Notes under the pieces: model-generated
Databases searched by the model: none
What the model was told of the DNA's origin: nothing
The model's input: only the letters and a program-made list of their open reading frames with translations
Part shown: one piece after another, positions 1 to 7,431 of the stretch
Position numbering within the stretch: position 1 is the stretch's first letter
How the letters are laid out: each line of letters starts with the position of its first letter
Translations under genes and position numbers: made by a program
Source of the DNA: Lachnospira multipara LB2003
Lineage (GTDB): Bacteria > Bacillota > Clostridia > Lachnospirales > Lachnospiraceae
DNA: 64,000 nt
Assembly (NCBI RefSeq): GCF_000702205.1
Contig: NZ_KL370871.1
Coordinates: 1-64,000, forward strand
Direction of reading: 5' to 3'

Positions 1-284
1 ACTTGCTGACAAGACCTCCCTTGGTACCACACGTTTCTTTCTCTCCACATATCTGCCACATTTACTACAGTTAATTCCGAGTAGTTATTGGACTTCAGTT
101 TGTAATGCAACCTTATCCTTAACTATAGCCTGATGTGATTTCTGTTCGTCAGACCAGAGATTTGCCTCCACCTTCCTTCAGATTCCACCTCACGATGGAC
201 ACCCTTGGTCTTGGCTGTATCCTTCCCACTACTAGGGCGGATTAGGGACTTTCACCCATTAGAAACGTGCGCCGCAAGGCGCAC
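1..284 (-). mobile_element. Group IIC intron, 5' part (domain I), cut by the window edge
   Basis: On the minus strand the element begins with GTGCGCC at 284 and reads leftward off the window. The first bases form a GTGCGCC/GGCGCAC hairpin, followed by the GGGTGAAAGTCCC-like segment and then AAGGGTGTCCATCGTGAGG and GGAATCTGAAGGAAGG. From memory these match domain I of group IIC introns such as the Oceanobacillus iheyensis intron. The start lies 1-4 bases beyond the U-run of the rplT terminator, the site class that IIC introns use. The reverse transcriptase/maturase gene and domains V-VI would be to the left, outside the window. What is seen is the sequence match and position; that the intron is complete and active is not known. 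Confidence 0.82.
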
Positions 285-324
285 ATTAAAAAAAAAGTCC
301 TATAAGATAATCTTATAGGACTTT
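285..324 (-). terminator. Intrinsic terminator of infC-rpmI-rplT
   Basis: A perfect 14-bp stem (294-307 with 311-324, arm AAAGTCCTATAAGA) with a 3-base loop is followed on the minus strand by a run of nine U. It lies 25 bases after the rplT stop codon. The group II intron starts at the end of the U-run, so this hairpin is probably the intron's target motif. Confidence 0.93.
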
Positions 325-348
325 AAATCTCATATAATGTTGCTTTAA

Positions 349-705
349 TTAAGCTACCTTAGACTTTGCAACTTCAACAAGCTTAGCAAAACCTTCAGCA
401 TCGTTAACAGCCATTTCAGCTAATACCTTTCTATTAAGGTCGATGTTAGCTAACTTAAGACCGTACATGAACTTGCTGTATGAAAGACCATTGATTCTTG
501 CAGCAGCGTTAATTCTTGCGATCCATAACTGTCTGAACTGTCTCTTCTTCTGCTTTCTACCCTTGTAGCTTTCTGTAAGTGCTCTCATTACAGACTGCTT
601 AGCAACTCTGTACTGCTTAGATCTAGCACCTCTATAACCCTTAGCGAGCTTTAATACTTTATTATGCTTCTTCTTTGCGTTTAATCCGCCTTTAATTCTT
701 GCCAT
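349..705 (-). CDS. rplT: 50S ribosomal protein L20
   Basis: L20 binds 23S rRNA early in assembly of the large ribosomal subunit and, in Firmicutes, represses its own operon by binding the infC leader. The 118-residue protein has the usual family length and begins [20 protein letters not shown], with the basic N-terminal tail and the [13 protein letters not shown] segment typical of L20. The ATG is preceded by AGGAGG at good spacing. It is the last gene of infC-rpmI-rplT, 55 bases after rpmI, and is followed by a strong terminator. Identification rests on clear family resemblance and conserved gene order. Confidence 0.98.
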   Translation of the reverse strand: MARIKGGLNAKKKHNKVLKLAKGYRGARSKQYRVAKQSVMRALTESYKGRKQKKRQFRQLWIARINAAARINGLSYSKFMYGLKLANIDLNRKVLAEMAVNDAEGFAKLVEVAKSKVA

Positions 706-760
706 TTTAAAATTCCTCCTATAAAAAACTTGAAATGTTAAGACCTAATAACTCATCGAA

Positions 761-958
761 TTAGAGATAAGGCATAATCTTCTTCATTGTCTTAACGTTA
801 GTTGCGTCAGTCATAGCTGCGTGTCTAAGATTTCTCTTTCTCTTAGTAGTCTTCTTAGTAAGGATATGGCTCTTGTAAGCCTTCATTCTCTTTAACTTAC
901 CTGTTCCAGTTACTTTAAAACGCTTAGCAGCTGCTCTTTTTGTCTTTACCTTTGGCAT
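761..958 (-). CDS. rpmI: 50S ribosomal protein L35
   Basis: L35 is a small basic protein of the large ribosomal subunit. The 65-residue product begins [20 protein letters not shown] and contains the KRKRNLRH stretch, both typical of the family, and the length is normal. An AGGAGG site stands 7 bases before the ATG. It sits between infC (30 bases upstream) and rplT, the standard bacterial order, so it is almost certainly controlled by the L20-responsive leader ahead of infC. Confidence 0.98.
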   Translation of the reverse strand: MPKVKTKRAAAKRFKVTGTGKLKRMKAYKSHILTKKTTKRKRNLRHAAMTDATNVKTMKKIMPYL

Positions 959-988
959 ATTAGTTCCTCCTAAATCCTTCTTAATTTT

Positions 989-1495
989 TTAACGTTTTTC
1001 CGTTAAAAACATAGTCATACTCCTACCTTCCATCTTAGGAGCTTTATCGATTACAGCAACATCTGATAATCTCTCTGCAAACTCTTCAAGAATATGTTTA
1101 CTTGAATCAACATGTGCCATCTCTCTACCTCTAAATCTTAAAGAGACCTTAACCTTATTGCCTTTCTCGATAAACTTTCTAGCTGAGTTACACTTAGTGT
1201 TAAGATCGTTAGTATCAATGTTTGGTGATAATCTAACTTCTTTAACTTCAACAGTTTTCTGTTTCTTCTTAGCTTCTTTCTCTTTTCTGATTAACTCGTA
1301 CTTATACTTGCCGTAGTCAACAAGTCTGCATACTGGTGGATTTGCTGAAGGAGCTACCTTAACTAAATCTACTCCTGCCTCTCTTGCAAGCCCTTGAGCT
1401 TCCTTTGATGACATAATTCCTAACTGTTGTCCTTCTTGTCCAATTACTCGAACTTCCTTATCACGGATCTGTTCATTAATCATTAAATCGCTAAT
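989..1495 (-). CDS. infC: Translation initiation factor IF-3, AUU start
   Basis: IF-3 binds the 30S subunit, checks the start codon and initiator tRNA, and prevents premature joining of 50S. The start is set here at ATT (1493-1495), giving a 168-residue protein that begins (M)SDLMINEQIRDKEVRV. GGAGG lies 9 bases before this ATT. A longer reading from a GTG at 1546 would begin inside the U-run of the leader terminator with no ribosome site, and ATG at 1483 lies 12 codons' worth of bases further in without its own site. A rare AUU start is a known feature of infC in many bacteria and makes its translation sensitive to IF-3 level. The gene heads the infC-rpmI-rplT operon. Confidence 0.93.
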   Translation of the reverse strand: MSDLMINEQIRDKEVRVIGQEGQQLGIMSSKEAQGLAREAGVDLVKVAPSANPPVCRLVDYGKYKYELIRKEKEAKKKQKTVEVKEVRLSPNIDTNDLNTKCNSARKFIEKGNKVKVSLRFRGREMAHVDSSKHILEEFAERLSDVAVIDKAPKMEGRSMTMFLTEKR

Positions 1496-1680
1496 TGTCG
1501 TGTACCTCCATATTCGTCTATATGTTATGCAAAATCTCGTTTCCACAAAAAAGGTGGATAATCATAACGACTATCCACCCTTAAATCTAAACAAAACCTA
1601 TGCGGTAAATGATTTAAATATTAACCCGAGTCACATATATGTGCTGAGGTGAGAGTGGATACTCTTCTTTGCTTTGCAAC
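1496..1680 (-). promoter_or_regulatory. L20-type ribosomal leader of infC-rpmI-rplT
   Basis: About 185 bases of leader separate the promoter from infC. Near its 5' end the minus strand reads GAGTATCCACTCTCACCTCAG and later GACTCGGGTTAATATT, the sequence signature I associate with the Firmicute L20 leader (Rfam L20_leader). TATCCAC at 1655-1661 can pair with GTGGATA in the 5' arm of the terminator at 1572-1579, giving an antiterminator fold that competes with termination. By analogy to Bacillus subtilis infC, excess L20 should favour termination. The pairing is seen in the sequence; the L20 response is inferred. Confidence 0.85.
1547..1580 (-). terminator. Leader attenuator terminator ahead of infC
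   Basis: GGTGGATA (1553-1560 on the plus strand) pairs with TATCCACC (1572-1579), and the minus-strand transcript then carries six U. It lies inside the infC leader, before the ribosome binding site, so it is an attenuator and not an operon end. Confidence 0.88.
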
Positions 1681-1686
1681 TTCTAT

Positions 1687-1715
1687 ATCTTATCATTTAC
1701 TCTTAATTTTGTCAA
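1687..1715 (-). promoter_or_regulatory. Promoter of infC-rpmI-rplT
   Basis: TTGACA (1710-1715) is separated by exactly 17 bases from TAAGAT (1687-1692), which is preceded by TG as an extended -10. The start of transcription should be near 1680, right behind the stop codon of the GGDEF-EAL gene. Confidence 0.87.
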
Positions 1716-1734
1716 TATATTATTTAGAAAAGAA

Positions 1735-3408
1735 TTAATACTTCTTGCTAGTTAGTATGTTTATAAACTCATCGTTCTTAATTGGTTCATCAAATAAGTA
1801 ACCTTGAGCATATTTACAGCCCATTTTCTTTAGATAATCAACCTGTTCTGTTTTTTCAACGCCTTCTGCTATTACATTTTTACCAATCTTTTTTAACATA
1901 TCCACAAGACTTGAAATAATAATGTAATCCTTATCGTTGCCTTCAACTAATCTGTCAGTATAAATCTTATCTAATTTAATACAATCTACATCTAAGTCTC
2001 TTAAAATATTAATTGATGCTAATCCAATTCCAAAATCATCAATTGATGTTTTTATCTTTCTTTTATTCATTGCATCAACAAACTCTTTAAGGGCTGCATT
2101 ATGTTCTAAATCAGACATTTCAGTAATCTCAATTTCTATATACTTTGGATCAATGCCATATTCCTTAATTACAGTGCTTATTCTTTCAGCTAAATTGTCA
2201 TTAAAAATATGGATTTTGGAGAAATTAACCGAAACTGGAACTGGCTTAATACCTCTGTCTAGCCAACTTCTAATATCCATACATACGTGCTTAAGCATAT
2301 AAAAATCCAGGTCTTTTATTGTACCTTCCTTTTCAAGAACAGGAATAAATTCACTAGGCTTTATTAATCTTTCTTTAGATGCCCAACGAACCAATGCCTC
2401 TGCCCCACCTAAGCTATCAGTTTCTAAATCAACCTTAGGCTGATAAAAAACTTCGAATTTTTCTTCTGATACTGCATCATAAAATTTATAAGAGATTTCC
2501 TTCTCTCTAGCATCATCATCAATCATATACTCCCTAAACCATACGCAGTCAGTATTCTTTGATTGTCTAGCATATTTACAAGCAGTTAATGAATAATTAA
2601 GCATATTACCTATATTATCCTTTGGCACCGCAAAATATAGACCTATTGATGTCATTACCTCAAAATCCTTTGGTCCCCTCTTTGTATTTGCTCTAATTTT
2701 CATCTTAGAGATAAAGTCTACAAAATCATCGACCCTTGTTTTCTTAATAAAAACTACAAATCCATCTCCACCGATTCTTGCAAACAGCTCATCCTTTTGG
2801 ATATAAGAGTTAATTGCAATACTATATTTCTTAAGGATTTCATCTCCTAGCTTTGCTCCACCTTCATGATTAAATTGTGAGAAATTCTTTATATTAAAAA
2901 ATACAGACGCATACTCAGAAATGTCGTTTTTAATAAATAAAATTCCTCCATTTCGCATTAAACCGTTGGAATTTAGTGCACCTGTAAGACTATCCATAAA
3001 TGGTGTCATGGCTTCATATCCTGATATTCTTACATATTTACATACATAAGCTATGATTTTTACAATGAAACTAATGTGTTTTTCATCTTCTTCATCGTAT
3101 TCATAGCCTAAAACAGGATGCACCTGGAAGTTAATTCGTCCACCATCTGCTGTTAAGAACTGATATTCCTTATACTCTTCTTCATACTCAGAAGCCTCAT
3201 ATAGGTGATATCTAACATTCTTTCCCTGTGGAACTCTTACTGATACAGGAATTACAACATCCATAGTTAATAAACCTAGCTTTAAATCATCTGCAACAAG
3301 CTTAAGTGCAGACGCAATATAGCTATTGATATTATTAATATCTGAAAAATTAGATATTAACATTTCGCAAAATCCAGCAAATTTCTTGCTATAAAGTTCA
3401 TTATCCAT
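1735..3408 (-). CDS. GGDEF-EAL protein, likely c-di-GMP phosphodiesterase
   Basis: The 557-residue cytoplasmic protein has an N-terminal part of about 135 residues that I do not recognise, a GGDEF domain (about 140-295) and an EAL domain (about 305-555). The cyclase signature is GGDGF at about 213-217, with the metal-binding Glu replaced by Gly, and no RxxD inhibitory site is visible just before it, so cyclase activity is doubtful. The EAL domain keeps EALVRW, SVNFSK, EIEITE, IDDFG, IKLDK, AEGVE and YAQGY, the residues used for metal and c-di-GMP binding, so it should hydrolyse c-di-GMP. No transmembrane segment is evident. It is transcribed alone from its own promoter. Activity is inferred from motifs. 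Confidence 0.9.
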   Translation of the reverse strand: MDNELYSKKFAGFCEMLISNFSDINNINSYIASALKLVADDLKLGLLTMDVVIPVSVRVPQGKNVRYHLYEASEYEEEYKEYQFLTADGGRINFQVHPVLGYEYDEEDEKHISFIVKIIAYVCKYVRISGYEAMTPFMDSLTGALNSNGLMRNGGILFIKNDISEYASVFFNIKNFSQFNHEGGAKLGDEILKKYSIAINSYIQKDELFARIGGDGFVVFIKKTRVDDFVDFISKMKIRANTKRGPKDFEVMTSIGLYFAVPKDNIGNMLNYSLTACKYARQSKNTDCVWFREYMIDDDAREKEISYKFYDAVSEEKFEVFYQPKVDLETDSLGGAEALVRWASKERLIKPSEFIPVLEKEGTIKDLDFYMLKHVCMDIRSWLDRGIKPVPVSVNFSKIHIFNDNLAERISTVIKEYGIDPKYIEIEITEMSDLEHNAALKEFVDAMNKRKIKTSIDDFGIGLASINILRDLDVDCIKLDKIYTDRLVEGNDKDYIIISSLVDMLKKIGKNVIAEGVEKTEQVDYLKKMGCKYAQGYLFDEPIKNDEFINILTSKKY

Positions 3409-3458
3409 AATTTTTCTCTTTTCTTTAATAATATTTAGTTCCGTTATAACTATAGTAT

Positions 3459-3488
3459 ATTATAGCATATGTGTAGTTTTATTTACAA
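3459..3488 (-). promoter_or_regulatory. Promoter of the GGDEF-EAL gene
   Basis: TTGTAA (3483-3488) and TATAAT (3459-3464) on the minus strand are 18 bases apart, about 50 bases before the ATG. Confidence 0.65.
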
Positions 3489-3511
3489 CCATAAAGCAGA
3501 CTTAAGCCTAT

Positions 3512-3557
3512 AAAAAAGGGGCTGTGAAAAAATGAGATAATCATTTTTCACAGCCCC
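3512..3557 (-). terminator. Terminator of the feo operon
   Basis: GGGGCTGTG (3518-3526) pairs with CACAGCCCC (3549-3557), the inner A/T bases extending the stem, followed on the minus strand by six U. It begins six bases after the Fur-like gene's stop codon. Confidence 0.93.
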
Positions 3558-3563
3558 TAAATA

Positions 3564-4037
3564 TTAATTTTCAAAAACTAATTGTAGAGCCTGTACGTTG
3601 CTTATTTTTTGTTCTTTAATATATCCGCATGCTTTTAAGCCAGTTTCCATTATCTTACTTAATGACTGCTTAGATAAATTTAGAACTGTAGCATCATTTA
3701 GCTCAATTAAACAAGCATCATCATAATCACATGAATCACATGATAGCTTATACATATTTCCTCGATTTATAGCGCCTATTTCTTCTAGAACATTCACCAT
3801 TCTATAAACAGTTGCACTACCTATCTTAGGATCACGTTTAGATGCTTTATAATAGATTTCCTTACAACAAGAACAGTCCTCTTGTAAGATTACATCTAAA
3901 AGTATCTGACGTTGCTTGGTGATCCTGCACCCACGTTCTTTAAGTAATCTTAAAACCATGTCTTTTTGCATCTGAGTTCTTGTAAAACCCATTTCTTGCC
4001 TTTTCTTATCAGCAGAATTTTCAAGCATATTTTTCAC
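3564..4037 (-). CDS. Atypical Fur-family regulator, last gene of the feo operon
   Basis: The 157-residue protein has a Fur-like winged helix (about 28-90), including RITKQRQILLDVIL and the recognition-helix region GSATVYRMVNVLEEIGAI. The second half differs from Fur: the His-rich HHxHxxC regulatory site is missing, and in its place stand CSCC and SCDSCDYDDAC, followed by a short helical C-terminus. It may therefore sense metal through cysteines, or not at all. It is co-transcribed behind feoA-feoA-feoB and the small Cys-rich protein, so it is a good candidate to control the feo operon and the other genes with the same palindrome. That link is inference; other DNA-binding proteins elsewhere in the genome could bind these sites. 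Confidence 0.8.
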   Translation of the reverse strand: MKNMLENSADKKRQEMGFTRTQMQKDMVLRLLKERGCRITKQRQILLDVILQEDCSCCKEIYYKASKRDPKIGSATVYRMVNVLEEIGAINRGNMYKLSCDSCDYDDACLIELNDATVLNLSKQSLSKIMETGLKACGYIKEQKISNVQALQLVFEN

Positions 4038-4073
4038 CTCTTACCGCCTAATGAACCAGCGTCTTTCTAAAGC

Positions 4074-4214
4074 TTAGTGGCAATGACCACCACATTTACT
4101 GCAGTCAGCACCACATTGTATTGACTTGCCACTCTTTTTATCTTTTACAAGGCTCCTTATAGCCAAGAATACAATGAGTATTAATATTGCACCTGTAATT
4201 ATATTTCCTAACAT
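4074..4214 (-). CDS. FeoB-associated Cys-rich membrane protein (46 aa)
   Basis: A short gene reads MLGNIITGAILILIVFLAIR at its N-terminus, one membrane helix, followed by a basic stretch and a tail with CGADCSKCGGHCH. It starts at ATG with TAGGAGG 6 bases upstream. This layout, a single helix plus CxxxCxxCxxxC, is that of the FeoB-associated Cys-rich family found next to feoB in Clostridia. The tail probably binds iron at the cytoplasmic mouth of FeoB, but its exact job is not established. It lies 40 bases after feoB and 36 bases before the Fur-like gene, in one operon. Confidence 0.9.
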   Translation of the reverse strand: MLGNIITGAILILIVFLAIRSLVKDKKSGKSIQCGADCSKCGGHCH

Positions 4215-4254
4215 ATAAACCTCCTATAATTCGCCTTTAAAATCTTAATAAAAA

Positions 4255-6669
4255 CTAGATATTAGCTACTTTTTCGTTAATCTTAAGTGTCTTTGCTGGC
4301 TTGTATGGTCTAAATAATAGATATAATACACAAGCTATAGCAATAATTGCAACTATAAGACCTAATACATTTACTGAACCTGTAAATAATAATCCTAACT
4401 GATAGATTACTAATGAAACGATATAAGCTGTAGCACACTGATATCCAATAGCAATCCATGTCCACTTCTGGCTATTCATTTCTCTCTTAATAGCACCAAT
4501 TGCTGCAAAGCAAGGAGCACAAAGTAAGTTAAATGCAAGGAAAGAATATCCTGCAAGTGGTGCAAGGCCTTCAAAGTCAAGTACGCCAAATACACCTACT
4601 ACTTCTTCCTTAGCAACAAGACCCATAACTGTTGCAACAGCTGCTGTTGCATCTGCAAAACCTAGTGGAGCAAAAATCCACTTTATACCATTACCAATTG
4701 CACCAAGAACTGAGTCTGAAAGTTCAAGGTCTGGATTCCATCCAAATGATCCTTCGCTCCAACCAAATGTTGAACCAAACCAAATAATAATTGATGAAAG
4801 TAAGATAATTGTACCAGCCTTTTTAATAAATGAGAATCCTCTTTCCCACATACTTCTAAGAATAGCACCTACTGTTGGTAAGTGATATGAAGGAAGTTCC
4901 ATAACGAATGGAGCTGGATCTCCGGCAAATAATTTTGTCTTCTTTAATATAATACCTGAAAGAATAATAACAGCAATTCCAAGGAAGTATGCTGAAGGAG
5001 CTACCCACCAAGCATTATCAAATAATGCTGCTGTAATAAGAGCAATAATTGGTAACTTAGCACCACATGGAATAAATGTTGTTGTCATGATTGTCATACG
5101 ACGATCTCTTTCATTCTCAATAGTTCTTGATGCCATAACACCAGGAACACCACAACCTGTACCAATAAGAATTGGAATAAATGACTTACCACTTAAACCA
5201 AATTTTCTAAAGATTCTATCCATAATAAAAGCAATTCTTGCCATATAACCACAGCTTTCAAGGAAAGCAAGGAAGATGAAAAGTACAAGCATCTGTGGAA
5301 CGAAACCAAGAACTGCACCAACACCTGCAACAATACCATCAATAATTAAGCCTGTTAAAAATTCGTTACAATGAATTGCTTCAAGGCCATTTCCAATAAT
5401 AACAGGAACACCAGGAACCCAAATACCGTAATCTGCATTATCTGGAAGTTCTGCATCTTCTCCTGTTGCCTCATCAACTACTTCAGAAATAGAATACTTT
5501 CCATCTTCTTTTTCATCTAATTCAGCACCATATGAACCATAAGCTTCATCAAAATCTCCGAAGCTCTTATCATTAATTGTATCTAAAATATCACTAGCAC
5601 CTGTAATACCAGCATCTGCTGCAGCTTCTACATTAGCAACAACTTCGTCTGTCCATACATTCTCTTCATAATAAGCATTCATATCTTCTTCATATGCTGC
5701 TCTACCATTGCCAAATAAATAGAAACCATCACCAAATAAACCATCATTAGTCCAATCAGTAACATATGTACCAACTGTTACAACTGAAATATAATAAACT
5801 ACAAACATAATTACAGCAAAGATTGGAAGTGCTAAAATTCTGTTAGTAACAATTCTATCAATCTTATCTGATGTTGTAAGCTTCTTAGCATGATTTTTAG
5901 TTACACAACTATCAATAATTGATGAAATATACGTATATCTCTCGTTAGTGATAATTGATTCTGTATCATCATCAAATTCTTTTTCAAGCTTAGCTATTTC
6001 TTCTGATGCATCAACGTTTTGTTTTGTAAGATTTGAAACTTTATCATCTTTCTCGATAAACTTAATTGCAAAAAATCTCTTCTGCTCTTCACTTATATCT
6101 GAACCAAGCTTTGATTCTACACTACTAATAGCTTCTTCAACACTGTCTGAAAATCTATGAACTAGCTTGTTAGCCTTCTTAGAATTAGCTGCCTTAATAG
6201 CTAATCCAACAGCTTCCTTAATACCTGTTCCTTTAAGAGCTGAAATCTCAACAACCTGTGCGCCAATTACATCTCCAAGTTTCTTAATATTGATCTTATC
6301 TCCTGACTTCTTAACAAGGTCCATCATATTAACAGCAACTATAACTGGAATACCAAGTTCAATAATCTGTGTTGTTAAATATAAGTTTCTCTCTATATTA
6401 GTACCATCAACAATATTAATTACTGCATCAGGTCTTTCATTAACTAAATAATTTCTAGCTACAACTTCTTCAAGTGTGTATGGTGAAAGTGAATATACAC
6501 CTGGAAGATCAATAATCCCTACACTCTTGTCTCCCTTATATTTACCTTCCTTCTTCTCTACTGTTACACCTGGCCAGTTACCTACATACTGATTAGATCC
6601 TGTAAGTGCATTAAAAAGTGTTGTCTTACCGCAGTTAGGATTACCTGCAAGCGCGATTTTTATTGACAT
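4255..6669 (-). CDS. feoB: Ferrous iron transporter FeoB
   Basis: FeoB imports Fe2+ across the cytoplasmic membrane using an N-terminal G domain. The 804-residue protein shows G1 GNPNCGKTTLFNALTG near residue 9, the G2-region VGNWPGVTVEKKEG, G3 DLPGVYSLSP and G4 NMMD, followed by a helical regulatory domain and a membrane part with two Gate-like halves (for example CGYMARIAFIMDR and the CAPCFAAIGAIKRE region). Between the first and second membrane helices, about residues 300-425, lies a long acidic, Tyr-rich loop that should face outside, as in other clostridial FeoBs. It follows two feoA genes and precedes a Cys-rich helper and a Fur-like gene. Confidence 0.97.
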   Translation of the reverse strand: MSIKIALAGNPNCGKTTLFNALTGSNQYVGNWPGVTVEKKEGKYKGDKSVGIIDLPGVYSLSPYTLEEVVARNYLVNERPDAVINIVDGTNIERNLYLTTQIIELGIPVIVAVNMMDLVKKSGDKINIKKLGDVIGAQVVEISALKGTGIKEAVGLAIKAANSKKANKLVHRFSDSVEEAISSVESKLGSDISEEQKRFFAIKFIEKDDKVSNLTKQNVDASEEIAKLEKEFDDDTESIITNERYTYISSIIDSCVTKNHAKKLTTSDKIDRIVTNRILALPIFAVIMFVVYYISVVTVGTYVTDWTNDGLFGDGFYLFGNGRAAYEEDMNAYYEENVWTDEVVANVEAAADAGITGASDILDTINDKSFGDFDEAYGSYGAELDEKEDGKYSISEVVDEATGEDAELPDNADYGIWVPGVPVIIGNGLEAIHCNEFLTGLIIDGIVAGVGAVLGFVPQMLVLFIFLAFLESCGYMARIAFIMDRIFRKFGLSGKSFIPILIGTGCGVPGVMASRTIENERDRRMTIMTTTFIPCGAKLPIIALITAALFDNAWWVAPSAYFLGIAVIILSGIILKKTKLFAGDPAPFVMELPSYHLPTVGAILRSMWERGFSFIKKAGTIILLSSIIIWFGSTFGWSEGSFGWNPDLELSDSVLGAIGNGIKWIFAPLGFADATAAVATVMGLVAKEEVVGVFGVLDFEGLAPLAGYSFLAFNLLCAPCFAAIGAIKREMNSQKWTWIAIGYQCATAYIVSLVIYQLGLLFTGSVNVLGLIVAIIAIACVLYLLFRPYKPAKTLKINEKVANI

Positions 6670-6690
6670 GTCCTTACCTCTCTCCCTTTA

Positions 6691-6909
6691 TTATTCAACA
6701 TCTATTAATTGTGCATCTGTCTTACGTAATGAAAGTTCATATCCACGAACTGTAACCTCTATAGGGTCACCTAATGGAGCAACCTTTCTTACATAAACCT
6801 CAATACCCTTTGTAATGCCCATGTCCATAATTCTTCTCTTCACAGGGCCATCACCGTTAAGTTTCTTAACTTTAACTGTTGTGCCGATTTTAACGTCCCT
6901 TAAAGTCAT
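6691..6909 (-). CDS. feoA: FeoA-domain protein (second of two)
   Basis: FeoA is a small SH3-like cytoplasmic protein thought to act with FeoB in ferrous iron import. The 72-residue product has the family core, including KIGTTVKVKKLNGDGPVKRR, the IMDMGITKGIEVYVRKVAPLG turn region and a final ELSLRKTDAQLIDVE strand. It lies 21 bases after the first feoA and 21 bases before feoB. It differs clearly in sequence from its partner, so the two probably have separate roles and are not a recent duplication. Confidence 0.93.
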   Translation of the reverse strand: MTLRDVKIGTTVKVKKLNGDGPVKRRIMDMGITKGIEVYVRKVAPLGDPIEVTVRGYELSLRKTDAQLIDVE

Positions 6910-6930
6910 CTTCTCTTTCTCCTTCTCACC

Positions 6931-7155
6931 TTATACCATAATTTTATTAGCCATTTCTTTACCGATAGCTACTCTAGAACCCTTGATGTTGACAATTACA
7001 TTACCGCCTGTTCTTGAAATAACCTCCACATCAGCGCCGCTAACAAAACCTAACTTTTCTAAAAACTGCTTGGTTTCTTCTAAACCGCCAACTCTTTGTA
7101 TTCTAACTTTTAAGCCTTCTTCTAAAAATGATAATGGCATATAAATTACCTCCAC
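6931..7155 (-). CDS. feoA: FeoA-domain protein (first of two)
   Basis: This 74-residue protein opens the feo operon. It has the FeoA fold pattern: LEEGLKVRIQRVGG, the FLEKLGFVSGADVEVISRTG turn, and NVIVNIKGSRVAIGKEMANK, where the segment IKGSRVAIG matches the usual FeoA end. The upstream ATG is preceded by GGAGG. In Clostridia two consecutive FeoA genes before feoB are common; one is generally assumed to contact FeoB. Expression should depend on the operator over the promoter just upstream. Confidence 0.93.
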   Translation of the reverse strand: MEVIYMPLSFLEEGLKVRIQRVGGLEETKQFLEKLGFVSGADVEVISRTGGNVIVNIKGSRVAIGKEMANKIMV

Positions 7156-7185
7156 ATATCTTATTGATATATTTTCTCAACACGA

Positions 7186-7217
7186 GTTAGTATAAGCTAA
7201 CATTTATTAGTTGTCAA
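7186..7217 (-). promoter_or_regulatory. feo promoter with palindromic operator
   Basis: TTGACA (7212-7217) and TATACT (7189-7194) are 17 bases apart on the minus strand. A perfect 16-bp palindrome, GTTAG-N6-CTAAC (7186-7201), covers the whole -10 box. Related palindromes stand at the promoters of the two neighbouring units, so this looks like a repressor site. A metal-dependent repressor is the natural guess. Confidence 0.8.
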
Positions 7218-7272
7218 GAATAATTATTAGTTTTTTCTAAATCACGTTTTACTAAACTAAGCCCCTTAAAAA

Positions 7273-7381
7273 ACCCGTGCCTTAGCATAAGAAAATATAA
7301 AGTCTAATCTCAATTAACCTAAATATTGCCTGTAATCCGAGAGCTATCCTTGACCTATTTTCCATCCTTAATGGCACGGGT
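7273..7381 (-). ncRNA. Possible structured RNA ending in a terminator, downstream of flavodoxin
   Basis: On the minus strand ACCCGTGCC is found at 7381-7373 and GGCACGGGT at 7281-7273. These nine bases can pair as a closing helix around about 90 bases, and the transcript then ends in a run of U. The interior contains AAGGAT twice, about 20 bases apart. A simple terminator would not enclose so long a loop, so this may be a structured 3' untranslated region or a small RNA released from the flavodoxin operon. I do not recognise a known RNA family. Confidence 0.45.
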
Positions 7382-7431
7382 AACGCTTTTATTTAGTTGA
7401 TATGTATGGCTTTTGTACTCACGCGCACAAT

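Noticed and set aside
1496-1546. GTG start of infC giving a 185-residue protein
   Set aside because: The extra residues lie in and after the leader terminator, and no ribosome site precedes the GTG.
6167-7144. Plus-strand reading frames across feoA and feoB
   Set aside because: They are antisense to well-supported iron transport genes and show no family features.
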